Assembly: GCA_001464575.1 (NCBI GenBank)
Contig: LNFE01000184.1
Location: 1-63,659 of the forward strand
Direction of reading: 5' to 3'
Length of the DNA stretch: 63,659 bases
DNA from: Acidobacteria bacterium Ga0077553
GTDB lineage: Bacteria; Acidobacteriota; Terriglobia; Bryobacterales; Bryobacteraceae
In this document: positions 47,940 to 56,190 of the stretch, piece after piece
Numbering within the stretch: position 1 is the first letter of the stretch
Layout: each line of letters opens with the position of its first letter
The notes under the pieces: model-generated
Seen by the model: the letters and a program-made list of their open reading frames with translations, nothing else
What the model was told of the DNA's origin: nothing
Database searches by the model: none
Translations under genes and position numbers: made by a program

Positions 47940-49040
47940 TCAGGGTTCTAGGCTGATCCCCGTACTCTTTGCGAACGTCATGCCGGCGAATGTCACCACG
48001 CTCCGGGGATCGATCTGCCAGTGCTCGTAGGTGAGCAACTCGCCGGTAACCTCCGGATGCGCCGCGAGATAGGAGTAGAACGGCGCCGTTCCGCACCAGT
48101 TCAAATCGTCGTTGCGCTCCCGCACCTGGGCCCAGAATCCCGACTGGTCACCAGCCGCCAGGGCGGCAATCCTGCCCCGGTCCCGCGTTTCGATCTCGAC
48201 CATGGAGTCGGTATAGGCCCGGCGCGCCTCCCGGTCGCCGTAGCGCGGTCCCTTGTGCGCCATATCGACGCCGAGCACCCACCGCAGCCGGTCGCCTTCC
48301 TTGGCGGACCATTCGCCTAACTCCTGAAGGAACGGATGCCCCGGCGCGGTCAGCGGCCCGCAGAGGATGGGCACAATCTCGATCTCCGGGCCATAGAGGT
48401 ATTGCAGGAACACCACCTGGAATTCAATGGAGTGCTCGACGGCGAAGCAGGGATCTTCCATCATCGCCAAACGGGCCAGATTCTCGGGCACCCGCGTGCG
48501 GCTCTCTCCGACGGGTGTGGCAAACCGTTTCCGGGTCATGCCGAACCGGTCTCTCGCGCCCTGATGCGAAGTCCCGAGAACGACGAAGGTTTTCTCGGCG
48601 GCCTCGGCTCTGGTCAGGCTCGCCGCCAGGGCCGCGTAGGCGCTGACGTAGGAGCCGCGCGCCGGTTCCGGACTGGCGTGAGGCGAAGCGATGGCGTGCA
48701 GGGGGCGCGCGGTTCCGGGCTCCGCGAACCAGGTATCGAAAAGCTGCCGCAAGGCGATGCCATCGGTCGGATAGTTCCCCGGGCCGCCGTGGCGGGGTGG
48801 CAGGGTCTCGGCGCGAGCGAAGGCATCGAACATCCGGGCGAAGTTGTCGTCATCGAGAAAGCCGGCCTCACTCAGCGCCGCAGCCAGTTCCGGTGGCAGA
48901 GGGTCGGCGGCCAATGCCGGCACCAGGCCTGGGGGAATCAGGAGCATCGCGGTGGCGATGCCGGTGGGATCATGCAGCACCAACCCCGGCTGCTGCGGAT
49001 CGTTCGACGGGAAGCCGTCTATCTCCGGGCGTATACCCAT
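47940..49040 (-). CDS. amrB: MEMO1/AmmeMemoRadiSam system protein B family protein
   Basis: The 366-residue protein has the MEMO-like core: HAIASPHASPEPARGSYVSAYAAL, FVVLGTSHQGARDRFGMTRKRFATPVG, VEHSIEFQVVFLQYLYG, IVPILCG and LGVDMAHKGPRYGD. MEMO proteins resemble non-heme-iron dioxygenases, with His residues and a Cys or Asp at the site; three candidate His are in these motifs. An N-terminal 110-residue extension precedes the core. The usual partners (AmmeMemoRadiSam proteins A and C) are not in the window. It is divergent from the pterin dehydratase gene with 17 bases between starts. Confidence 0.85.
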   Translation of the reverse strand: MGIRPEIDGFPSNDPQQPGLVLHDPTGIATAMLLIPPGLVPALAADPLPPELAAALSEAGFLDDDNFARMFDAFARAETLPPRHGGPGNYPTDGIALRQLFDTWFAEPGTARPLHAIASPHASPEPARGSYVSAYAALAASLTRAEAAEKTFVVLGTSHQGARDRFGMTRKRFATPVGESRTRVPENLARLAMMEDPCFAVEHSIEFQVVFLQYLYGPEIEIVPILCGPLTAPGHPFLQELGEWSAKEGDRLRWVLGVDMAHKGPRYGDREARRAYTDSMVEIETRDRGRIAALAAGDQSGFWAQVRERNDDLNWCGTAPFYSYLAAHPEVTGELLTYEHWQIDPRSVVTFAGMTFAKSTGISLEP

Positions 49041-49057
49041 GCGTCTATGATAAGGGC

Positions 49058-49351
49058 ATGGCCAAACTTAACGATACGGAACTCGAAGCCGCTCTCGAAG
49101 CCCTTCCCGGCTGGACCCTGGTGAACGGAAAAATGCATCGCGAGTACGCTTTTGCGGACTTCGTTCACGCGTTTGGATTTATGGCGACATCCGCCATTGC
49201 GATCGAAGCCATGGAGCACCACCCGGAGTGGTCCAACGTCTGGAACAAGGTCACCGTCGACCTCACCACCCACGATCTGGGGGGTATCACTTCGAAGGAC
49301 ATTCTCCTGGCCAATAAACTCGAAGCGATCGCGCAAAAACTGCTCGGATAG
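49058..49351 (+). CDS. phhB: 4a-hydroxytetrahydrobiopterin dehydratase
   Basis: The 97-residue protein is a pterin-4a-carbinolamine dehydratase, which recycles the pterin after phenylalanine hydroxylase. LPGWTLVNGKMHREYAFADF, MEHHPEWSNVWNKVTVDLTTHDLGG contains the catalytic His pair and the conserved Trp/His region. Phenylalanine hydroxylase is not in the window. With the HGD-like operon at 10 kb it hints that this organism breaks down aromatic amino acids. AAGGG precedes the ATG at close spacing. Confidence 0.93.
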   Translation: MAKLNDTELEAALEALPGWTLVNGKMHREYAFADFVHAFGFMATSAIAIEAMEHHPEWSNVWNKVTVDLTTHDLGGITSKDILLANKLEAIAQKLLG

Positions 49352-49358
49352 GGGTTCG

Positions 49359-51602
49359 ATGAGAAAATTTGGGGTTGTTTTGTTCGCCTGCGCCGGGCTT
49401 GCCGCCGCGCAGGAGCTGGCGGATATCCGTCGCGTGATTGACGAGGCGGTCGGCGCCGGCCAACTGCCGGGGGCCGTGTGTCTGGTGAGCCATCAGGGCC
49501 GGATCGTCCACCAAAGCGTTCACGGCTCCCGGGCCCTTGTGCCGGCCGTTGAGCCGATGACGGCCGACACCATCTTTGACGCGGCATCGCTCACCAAGGT
49601 CGTCGCCACCACAGCGTCGATCATGAAACTGGTCGAGCAGGGGCGCATCCGGCTGAACGACAAGGTGACCACTTTCCTGCCCGACTACCAGGGCGGCAAG
49701 AGCGACATCACCGTCCGCCTGCTTTTAACCCATTTCTCCGGCCTGCGCCCCGATCTTGATCTGAAGCCCGAGTGGTCCGGCTATGAGCTCGGCATCAAGA
49801 AGGCGCTGGTCGATAAACCCGTCAACGCTCCCGGCGAACGGTTTGTCTACAGCGACATCAACTTCATCCTCCTGGGTGAAATCGTCCACCAGGTGAGCGG
49901 CCGTCCGCTTGACCAGTACGCCCAGGAAGAGATCTTTAAGCCGCTTGGAATGAAGGACACGGGTTTCCGCCCTGCCGCGGCCCTCACCCCGCGCATCGCA
50001 CCCACCGAGCAGTACCCCGGCATGACGGCGCCGCTGCGCGGCATCGTCCACGACGAAACCACCCGGTTTATGGGCGGCGTCGCCGGCCACGCGGGCCTGT
50101 TCACCACGGCCGATGACCTCGCCCATTTCGCCCAAGCCATCCTGAATGGCGGCGAACTGAACGGCGTTCGCATCTGGAGCCCCCTCACCGTTCGCAAGTT
50201 CACCGAACCGCAATCGCCCTCCGACCAGCCCATTCTCCGCGGGCTTGGCTTCGATCTCGATTCGCCGTTCTCCGCCAACCGCGGGGAGCTTTATCCAGTC
50301 GGCTCCGTCGGCCACACCGGTTTCACGGGGACCTCGTTGTGGATCGACCCCGCGACTCAGTCGTACGTTATTCTGCTGGCCAATACCGTCCACCCCAATC
50401 GCCGCCCGGCCATCACGCCGCTCCGCGCCAAGGTAGCCACCATCGCCGCCGCCAGCCTCGGGGTCGACGCGCCGCGGACCACCCTGACTGGCTACAACGA
50501 AACGATGTCCGGCGTTCGCCGCCACGTCAACCGGGTTGGGCTGATTACCAATCACACCGGCCTCACCCTGTCCGGCCGACCCGGTTTCCTCGTTATGCGC
50601 GAAATGGGCGTGAACGTCACCGCCCTGTTTTCCCCCGAACACGGCATTTTCGGAAAAGAGGACCGCGAAGATGTGGCCGACGGGCGCGAACCGCAAACCG
50701 GCATTCGCATCTATAGCCTGTACAATCAGGCCAACCGCAAACCGATGCCGTCCGTCCTGGCCGAACTCGATGCCCTCGTTTTCGACATTCAGGACATCGG
50801 CGCCCGGTTCTATACCTACACGAGCACGATGAAGAACGCGATGGAAGCGGCCGCCTCGGCAAAAATCCCCTTCTACGTTCTCGACCGGCCCAATCCCATC
50901 ACCGGTGTGCGTGTCGAAGGCCCGATGATGGATCCGGAACTCCAAAGCTTCATCGGCTGCCACAACATCCCACTGCGGCACGGCATGACGGCCGGTGAGC
51001 TCGCGCGCATGTTTAATGCCGAACTCAAAATCAACGCCAAGCTCGAAGTGGTCGCCATGAAAGGCTGGCAGCGCGGCGACTGGCTCGACTCGACGGGCAT
51101 CGTGTGGGTCAATCCTTCGCCGAACATGCGCAGTCTAAACGCTGCGCTGCTCTATCCGGGCATCGCCATGCTCGAAAGCTCGAAGAATTACTCGGTTGGC
51201 CGCGGCACGGATGCACCGTTTGAGCAGATTGGGGCGGAGTTCATCCAAGGTCGGGAGCTCGCCGCACTGCTCAACGCCCGTAAGATCCCCGGAGTCCGCG
51301 TGTACCCCACCCGGTTTACCCCCAACGACTCGAACCTGAAGGGCAAGACGATCGAGGGCATCCGGTTCGTCATCACGGATCGCGAAGGGTTCGACTCGGT
51401 GCGCCTCGGCATAGAAGTAGCCGTCGCTCTCCAACGGCTCTATCCCGGGCAGATGAGCTATCCGCTAAACGGGAAACTGATCGGCAGCCAAGCCCTGATT
51501 AAGGACTTCGCCGCCGGAGCCGACCCGCGAGCCGTGCAGGCGCGCCTCGAAGAAGAGCTGGGGCCCTTCCTGGCGCGCCGTGCCAACTTCCTGCTCTATT
51601 AG
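49359..51602 (+). CDS. exported serine hydrolase (beta-lactamase family) fused to a NamZ-type (DUF1343) domain
   Basis: The 747-residue protein starts with a signal peptide (MRKFGVVLFACAGLAAAQ). The first domain is a serine beta-lactamase/DD-peptidase type hydrolase with Ser77 and Lys80 in SLTK, and YSDIN as second motif; GHTGFTGTS gives the third. From about residue 380 a DUF1343/NamZ domain follows: RVGLITNHTGLT, ALFSPEHGIFG, VFDIQDIGARFYTYTSTM, VLDRPNPI, ending FLARRANFLLY. NamZ is an exo-N-acetylmuramidase, so the protein may trim peptidoglycan fragments with both domains. ATG at 49359 follows a GGGG stretch and lies 7 bases after phhB. Confidence 0.9.
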   Translation: MRKFGVVLFACAGLAAAQELADIRRVIDEAVGAGQLPGAVCLVSHQGRIVHQSVHGSRALVPAVEPMTADTIFDAASLTKVVATTASIMKLVEQGRIRLNDKVTTFLPDYQGGKSDITVRLLLTHFSGLRPDLDLKPEWSGYELGIKKALVDKPVNAPGERFVYSDINFILLGEIVHQVSGRPLDQYAQEEIFKPLGMKDTGFRPAAALTPRIAPTEQYPGMTAPLRGIVHDETTRFMGGVAGHAGLFTTADDLAHFAQAILNGGELNGVRIWSPLTVRKFTEPQSPSDQPILRGLGFDLDSPFSANRGELYPVGSVGHTGFTGTSLWIDPATQSYVILLANTVHPNRRPAITPLRAKVATIAAASLGVDAPRTTLTGYNETMSGVRRHVNRVGLITNHTGLTLSGRPGFLVMREMGVNVTALFSPEHGIFGKEDREDVADGREPQTGIRIYSLYNQANRKPMPSVLAELDALVFDIQDIGARFYTYTSTMKNAMEAAASAKIPFYVLDRPNPITGVRVEGPMMDPELQSFIGCHNIPLRHGMTAGELARMFNAELKINAKLEVVAMKGWQRGDWLDSTGIVWVNPSPNMRSLNAALLYPGIAMLESSKNYSVGRGTDAPFEQIGAEFIQGRELAALLNARKIPGVRVYPTRFTPNDSNLKGKTIEGIRFVITDREGFDSVRLGIEVAVALQRLYPGQMSYPLNGKLIGSQALIKDFAAGADPRAVQARLEEELGPFLARRANFLLY

Positions 51603-51606
51603 CGAA

Positions 51607-51819
51607 CTAAACGATTGCCGACTTGCTGGTAGCCGCCGACCGGACTACCGGGTCCTTGTCGGAGTCCGTCGTCTTCCGCTTCGCCGCTTCCACCATCCAA
51701 AGCGGCGGGCGGCCGCGACGCTTACCCCGTCCCAGTGCAAGACGCTCGAGGGTGGCAATTGCCTCTTCCAGCGCATCTCTTTCCTGCTTCAATTCGGCCA
51801 AAATCTTGGTGACGTCCAT
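51607..51819 (-). CDS. small basic protein with coiled-coil start
   Basis: The 70-residue protein has a short coiled coil (ILAELKQERDALEEAIATLERLA) followed by a basic RGKRRGRPP stretch like an AT-hook and a Ser/Thr tail. I recall similar short proteins in Acidobacteria but know no function. DNA binding is suggested by the basic segment only. A promoter with an operator-like repeat lies just upstream. Confidence 0.6.
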   Translation of the reverse strand: MDVTKILAELKQERDALEEAIATLERLALGRGKRRGRPPLWMVEAAKRKTTDSDKDPVVRSAATSKSAIV

Positions 51820-51839
51820 TTGAGTACCTACCGCTACGT

Positions 51840-51869
51840 ATATTCCGTTCGCAGAACAGGGGTAGACAA
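51840..51869 (-). promoter_or_regulatory. promoter with an embedded inverted repeat, upstream of the small basic protein
   Basis: On the minus strand TTGTCT (51869-51864) and GAATAT (51845-51840) are 18 bases apart. Between them lies GTTC-GCA-GAAC (plus 51847-51857), an operator-like inverted repeat placed to block polymerase. The element is 20 bases from the start codon at 51819. Confidence 0.4.
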
Positions 51870-51925
51870 ATTCAGCCTTCCCCCTCTTCTTTGTACTCGA
51901 AAAAGGCCATCGGTTTCAAGACTTT

Positions 51926-51943
51926 TGTTCTGAATTCAGAACA
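51926..51943. promoter_or_regulatory. 18-base perfect palindrome, possible operator
   Basis: TGTTCTGAATTCAGAACA is a perfect palindrome. It contains the half-sites GTTC and GAAC also found in the repeat at 51847-51857, about 82 bases (roughly eight helical turns) away. It is 20 bases past the end of the permease gene, but no T-run follows on the minus strand, so it does not look like a terminator. Confidence 0.5.
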
Positions 51944-51962
51944 GCCGGTCAAATTAACGGCG

Positions 51963-53306
51963 TCATTTCGCCGCTTTTAGCTGGCTCCAGTGGCGATAAA
52001 ACGGTATCCCAATCGCAATAATCCCCAGGCCAAGCAGGCTTTCGCGGGGCGACTCCAACAGCGTGGAAACGATGAGAGCTCCCGCCACGAGCACAAACAC
52101 GATAGGGACGAAGGGGTAGCCCAACGTTTTGTAGGGTCGCGCCAAATCCGGCCGCTTCCTCCGGAGCACCAGGACAGACGCGGTCGCCATGCCGTAGAGA
52201 ATCCAGGACGCGAAAATCACGCAGGTAAAGAGCTGGTCATACCGCCCTGTTAACACGAATAACATGGACCACACCGACAAAAGCATGATCGAGTTCGCCG
52301 GGGTGAAGTACTTCGGATGCACGGTGGCGATCGAGGAAAAGAACAGTTTGTCGCGGGCCATGGCGAAGGGAACGCGCGCTCCGGAGAGGATCGATCCGTT
52401 CAACGCGGCGAAGATCGAGATCATCGCCGCAATCGACACGGCGTTGGCTCCCGGCGCATCCCAGATGCGACGCATCATCTCGGCCGCCACCCGGTCGCTC
52501 GATGCCACCACCTCGGCCGGCAGGACGTAGAAGTAGGCCAGGTTGGCGCCGAGATAAATCGCCATCACCGTCAACGTACCGACGATCAGGGCGATGGGCA
52601 GATTCCGCTGAGGATTCTTGATTTCGCTCGAAACCATGCTTACGTTGTTCCAACCGTCATAGGCCCACAGCGCCGCTACCAGGGCCGCGAAGAAGCCGGC
52701 GATGCCGCCGGTCGAGGCCGGAATGCTCGTTGTATAGTTGGCAACCGTGCCGCCGCCGAACGTCAATCCCACCCCGATAATCAAACCGATCAGCGCCACC
52801 TTCAGAATCGTGACGCCCACCTGCACCCCGCCCCCCACCTTCACCCCGAAGTAGTTCAAAAAACCGAGGGCCGCGATGACCGCCATCGCCAGCAACTGCC
52901 CGGATTTAATTTCGAGCCACGAACTGCTGAAGATGGTGGTTTCCAGTCCCGGAAAAAAGTTCGCGAGATAAATGAAGAACGCGGTCGCCAAACTCGCGAT
53001 CGATCCTGACTTCGCCACCCACAACTGCGTCCATCCGTAGACGAAGGCGTAAAACGGGCCGTAGGCTTCCCGCAGATAAGCGTACTCGCCGCCCGCCTCC
53101 GGCATCATCGCCGCCAGCTCCGCGTAGGTCAGTGCCCCCGCCAAGGAGAGCAGGCCGCCGAATACGAAGACGAAAAATACCATCTCCGCGGACCCCACGC
53201 TGAGCACCATCTTCTTCGGCACCAGGAAGATTCCCGAGCCAATCACTGTCCCGACGACGATCGCCGCCGCCCCCCAAACGCCCAAATCGCGTTTCAGCTC
53301 AACCAT
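51963..53306 (-). CDS. APC-family amino acid permease
   Basis: The 447-residue protein has about twelve membrane segments. GAAAIVVGTVIGSGIFLVPKKM is the substrate-binding GxxGSGIF motif, and LAGALTYAELAAMMPEAGGEYAYLREAYG follows, as in LAT-like transporters. FAALVAALWAYDGWNNV and EIKNPQRNLP are further signatures. The substrate amino acid is unknown. Its start overlaps the stop of the symporter gene upstream by 8 bases, so both are made from one transcript. Confidence 0.93.
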   Translation of the reverse strand: MVELKRDLGVWGAAAIVVGTVIGSGIFLVPKKMVLSVGSAEMVFFVFVFGGLLSLAGALTYAELAAMMPEAGGEYAYLREAYGPFYAFVYGWTQLWVAKSGSIASLATAFFIYLANFFPGLETTIFSSSWLEIKSGQLLAMAVIAALGFLNYFGVKVGGGVQVGVTILKVALIGLIIGVGLTFGGGTVANYTTSIPASTGGIAGFFAALVAALWAYDGWNNVSMVSSEIKNPQRNLPIALIVGTLTVMAIYLGANLAYFYVLPAEVVASSDRVAAEMMRRIWDAPGANAVSIAAMISIFAALNGSILSGARVPFAMARDKLFFSSIATVHPKYFTPANSIMLLSVWSMLFVLTGRYDQLFTCVIFASWILYGMATASVLVLRRKRPDLARPYKTLGYPFVPIVFVLVAGALIVSTLLESPRESLLGLGIIAIGIPFYRHWSQLKAAK

Positions 53307-54753
53307 TCTGGACCCTCTCTTCCTTCAAGAAAATCGAAACCATCAATGCCGTCAGAACCGTGACGGCCGAACCGATCAGGACATACCAGGTCCAGGCGAT
53401 GCTCGTGCCAAACTTCACGTACAGGTTCATGATCAACCCCGCCAGCATACCTGCCATCGCGGCCTTCTCACCAACGTGCTTGGTCAGAACCCCCAGCAGG
53501 AAAACGCCCAGCAGGCAGCCGTAAACAATCGACGCAATGGAAAGCCCCGATTCGAGCACCGACTGAATGTTCTGCGCTATCAGCGCGATGCCAAACAACA
53601 CCCCGCCCCAACCCACCGTGATCCAGCGCGAAATCCGCAGATACTCCTCCTCGCTCCGCGCCACCTTCGCCATCGGCTTCCAGAAGTCCATCACGGTGGT
53701 GGAGGCCAGCGCGTTGAGCGCGGCGCTGAGGTTCGACATCGCCGCAGCCAGAATCGCTGCCATCACCAAACCGGCCACACCGCGCGGCAAATAGTCCCAG
53801 ATGAATTGGGGATAAATGCGATCGGGGATCGCCGGTGGCGCTTGGCCCGTGTCTTTGTAGTAGACGAACAGGATCAGGCCGATGAGCAGGAACAGGGAAA
53901 ACTGGAAGAAAATCACCACCCAACTGCCAAACAGCGCCAACCGGCTTTCGCCCTCCGTCTTGCCGGCCAGCAACCGCTGCACCATCAACTGCTCGGTGCC
54001 GTGGCTCGCGGTCGTCAGGAAGGCGCCGCCAATCAGCCCCGCCCAGAAGCTGTACGGCCGCCCGAAGAACTCCGCCGTCCATTCGAAGCGGAAGTCGAAC
54101 ACCCGAAGCTTGTTCCCCGCGTTGGCGACTTCGAGGATGTGGCTCCAGCCGCCGGGAACCAGTTGGAAGATCACGTACAGGCTGACCAGCGCCCCTAAAA
54201 TGTAGAGGAACATCTGGACGACATCGGTCCAGATGACGGCCGTCATCCCGCCTTCAAACGTGTAAAACAGCGTCAAGGCGACGATGAGCAGGATGGAAGC
54301 CAGTTCGCCCGTGCCCAGGATGATCGAGATCACAATCGAGATGGCGAATACGCGGACGCCTTCGGCCATCGCGCGCAGCAGCAGGAAACTGCCCGCCGTC
54401 AGCTTCCGGATATTGGGCCCGAACCGCCGTTGCATCAGCTCATAGGCGGTGTACATTTCGCCGCGGAAATATTGAGGCAGGAAGATGGTGCTGATGATGA
54501 TGCGGGCGACGAGATAACCGAGAACCACCTGCAAAAAGCCGAAATCCCCGCGAAAGGAGATGCCCGGCGTACCGATGACGGTCAGGGTGCTGGTCTCGGC
54601 CGAAACGATCGAAAACCCGATCGCCCACCAGGGCGTATTGCGGCCGCCGAGAAAATAATCCTTCAGCGACTTCTGCGAATTGCGGAATTGGGCGCCGAAC
54701 CAGGTGATGCCGATCAAATAAAACAGGATGACGCCGAGATCGAAGTAGCGCAT
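53299..54753 (-). CDS. sodium:solute symporter family protein
   Basis: From ATG 54753 the product has 484 residues and about thirteen membrane segments. DYFLGGRNTPWWAIGFSIVSAETSTLTVIGTPG is the typical SSS start, and GGMTAVIWTDVVQMFLY is the conserved central motif. AAILAAAMSNLSAALNALAST carries the sodium-site Ser/Thr residues. The frame stays open upstream, but the extra residues overlap the next gene's promoter region. The solute is unknown. Confidence 0.92.
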   Translation of the reverse strand: MRYFDLGVILFYLIGITWFGAQFRNSQKSLKDYFLGGRNTPWWAIGFSIVSAETSTLTVIGTPGISFRGDFGFLQVVLGYLVARIIISTIFLPQYFRGEMYTAYELMQRRFGPNIRKLTAGSFLLLRAMAEGVRVFAISIVISIILGTGELASILLIVALTLFYTFEGGMTAVIWTDVVQMFLYILGALVSLYVIFQLVPGGWSHILEVANAGNKLRVFDFRFEWTAEFFGRPYSFWAGLIGGAFLTTASHGTEQLMVQRLLAGKTEGESRLALFGSWVVIFFQFSLFLLIGLILFVYYKDTGQAPPAIPDRIYPQFIWDYLPRGVAGLVMAAILAAAMSNLSAALNALASTTVMDFWKPMAKVARSEEEYLRISRWITVGWGGVLFGIALIAQNIQSVLESGLSIASIVYGCLLGVFLLGVLTKHVGEKAAMAGMLAGLIMNLYVKFGTSIAWTWYVLIGSAVTVLTALMVSIFLKEERVQNG

Positions 54754-54835
54754 ATGAGGAAATGGGAGTGTAACATGACAGTTGCTGGAACAAATTTTCG
54801 ATCCGGTCCATCTAAAGGGCGTAGTGCGAATAGCG

Positions 54836-54865
54836 TTGCGGCCAAGCTGGGGATTCGGGTATACT
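54836..54865 (+). promoter_or_regulatory. sigma70-like promoter for the secreted TPR gene
   Basis: TTGCGG at 54836-54841 and TATACT at 54860-54865 are 18 bases apart. Transcription would begin near 54872, giving a leader of about 27 bases that contains the GGGAGG ribosome site. Confidence 0.5.
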
Positions 54866-54887
54866 CCGGCTTTGCGCATTCTCACTC

Positions 54888-54893
54888 GGGAGG
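54888..54893 (+). promoter_or_regulatory. strong ribosome binding site selecting GTG 54899
   Basis: GGGAGG lies five bases before GTG 54899. The ATG at 54895 is out of frame with the signal peptide, so GTG is the likely start. Confidence 0.65.
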
Positions 54894-54898
54894 CATGA

Positions 54899-56135
54899 GT
54901 GTTTTTTCGGAAGACATTACTCGTAATCGGGTTGGCCGCTGGCCTGGCCCTAGGACAGGAGCCCAGCTGGGTCGACCGGCAGGAGTACGAACTGGTAGTG
55001 GAGCAGATCGGCAAAGCGACCGACCCGGCCAAGAAGCTGGAGCTCCTGAACCAGTGGAAGCAGAAGTATCCCAAGACCGCTTTCGGCATGCAGCGCCTCG
55101 GCCAGTTCCTGGTGACCTATCAGCAACTGGGCGGCCGCGGATCCCAAGAATTTTACCGGTCCGTACTACGTGGCACTGTTGACCACCTCCATGCAGACCA
55201 CTGACCCCGCCGCGCTGGACGAAGGCGAGAAAGCCGCCAACCAGCTCCTCAGCGGCATCAACGAGTACTTCGCCGAAGCCAAGAAGCCGGCTGGCGTGGA
55301 CGCCGCTGCCTGGAACAAGCAGAAGGCTGACGTGCAGAACACCGCTTGGCAGACCATTCTATTCGTTTCGAACCAGAAGAAAGACCCGGCCTTGATCGAA
55401 GACCGTCTCCGCAAGTTCATCGACTTCAACCCCGCCAATGCCGAAGCCGCCTACAAGCTCGGCGCGGCCATCCTTGGTCAGAAGAAGGCCGAGCGGCAGC
55501 CGGAAGCTCTATGGCAGGTTGCGCGGGCTTGTGCTCTGACGGGCCCCGGGGAACTCCCGGCCGCCAACAAGAAGGCCGTGTGTGACTACCTGAATCGCGT
55601 GTACCCGCAGTATCGGGGCGACAAGAAGGGTCTCGATAAGTTGATGGCGGATGCTGCGGCTGCTCCGTATGCCCCGGCTGGTTTTGCGATCGAAACGAAG
55701 CAGCAGGAAGATATCAAGCAGTTGGAGGAGCTGAAGAAGTCCAATCCGCAGTTGGCTCTGTGGGTTCAGTTGAAGCAGGAACTCACCGGCCCGAATGCAA
55801 CGACGAACTTCGAGAGCAATTTGAAGGGCGCGGCGTTGCCGAAGCTCAAGGGCAAGCTGGTTTCGATGGAGCCGGCGGTGAATCCGAAGAAGATTGTGGT
55901 CGGCATCTCCGACGCGTCGACCCCGGAAATCACGATTGAGCTCGAAGGTGGAGCCGCTTTCCGCGGCAAAGCCGACCCGGGTACCGAGATCGAGTTTGAA
56001 GGCATCGGCAAGGAATTCTCGGCTGACCCGTTCAACCTGACAGTGGAAGTGGAGAAAGAGAAGATCACCGGTTGGCCCGTCCAGGCTGCCGCTCCCAAGC
56101 CGGCCGCCAAGAAGGGTGGCGCGAAGAAGAAGTAA
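54899..56135 (+). pseudogene. secreted TPR-type protein, frame broken near 55135
   Basis: From the GTG start the frame gives a signal peptide (RKTLLVIGLAAGLALG) and a TPR segment (YELVVEQIGKATDPAKKLELL, then NQWKQKYPKTAFG) up to YQQLGG near 55133. The continuation DPKNFTGPYYVALLTTSMQ lies in another frame and runs through ALIEDRLRKFIDFNPANAEAAYKLG to a C-terminal beta-rich part and a Lys-rich tail ending at 56135. In such repeats a whole helix of about 15 residues sits before DPKNF; only about four bases (CGCG) remain. The join contains the string GCGGCCGCGGATCC. A strong terminator follows. Confidence 0.8.
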
Positions 56136-56158
56136 GCTGCACCAGGTGTAGTAACTTG

Positions 56159-56187
56159 AAAGGGCGAGGCTCCGGTCTCGCCCTTTT
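56159..56187 (+). terminator. strong rho-independent terminator
   Basis: AAAGGGCGAG (56159-56168) pairs perfectly with CTCGCCCTTT (56177-56186) over ten bases around an eight-base loop, followed by T-rich TCTT. It ends the TPR transcript. The next ATG (56191) begins only four bases later. Confidence 0.85.
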
Positions 56188-56190
56188 CTT

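Noticed and set aside
51926..51943. The palindrome as a LexA box.
   Set aside because: The half-site order (GTTC then GAAC) does not match the Gram-positive or alphaproteobacterial LexA consensus I know, and no SOS gene is next to it.
51926..51943. The palindrome as a terminator for the permease gene.
   Set aside because: No T-run follows it on the minus strand.
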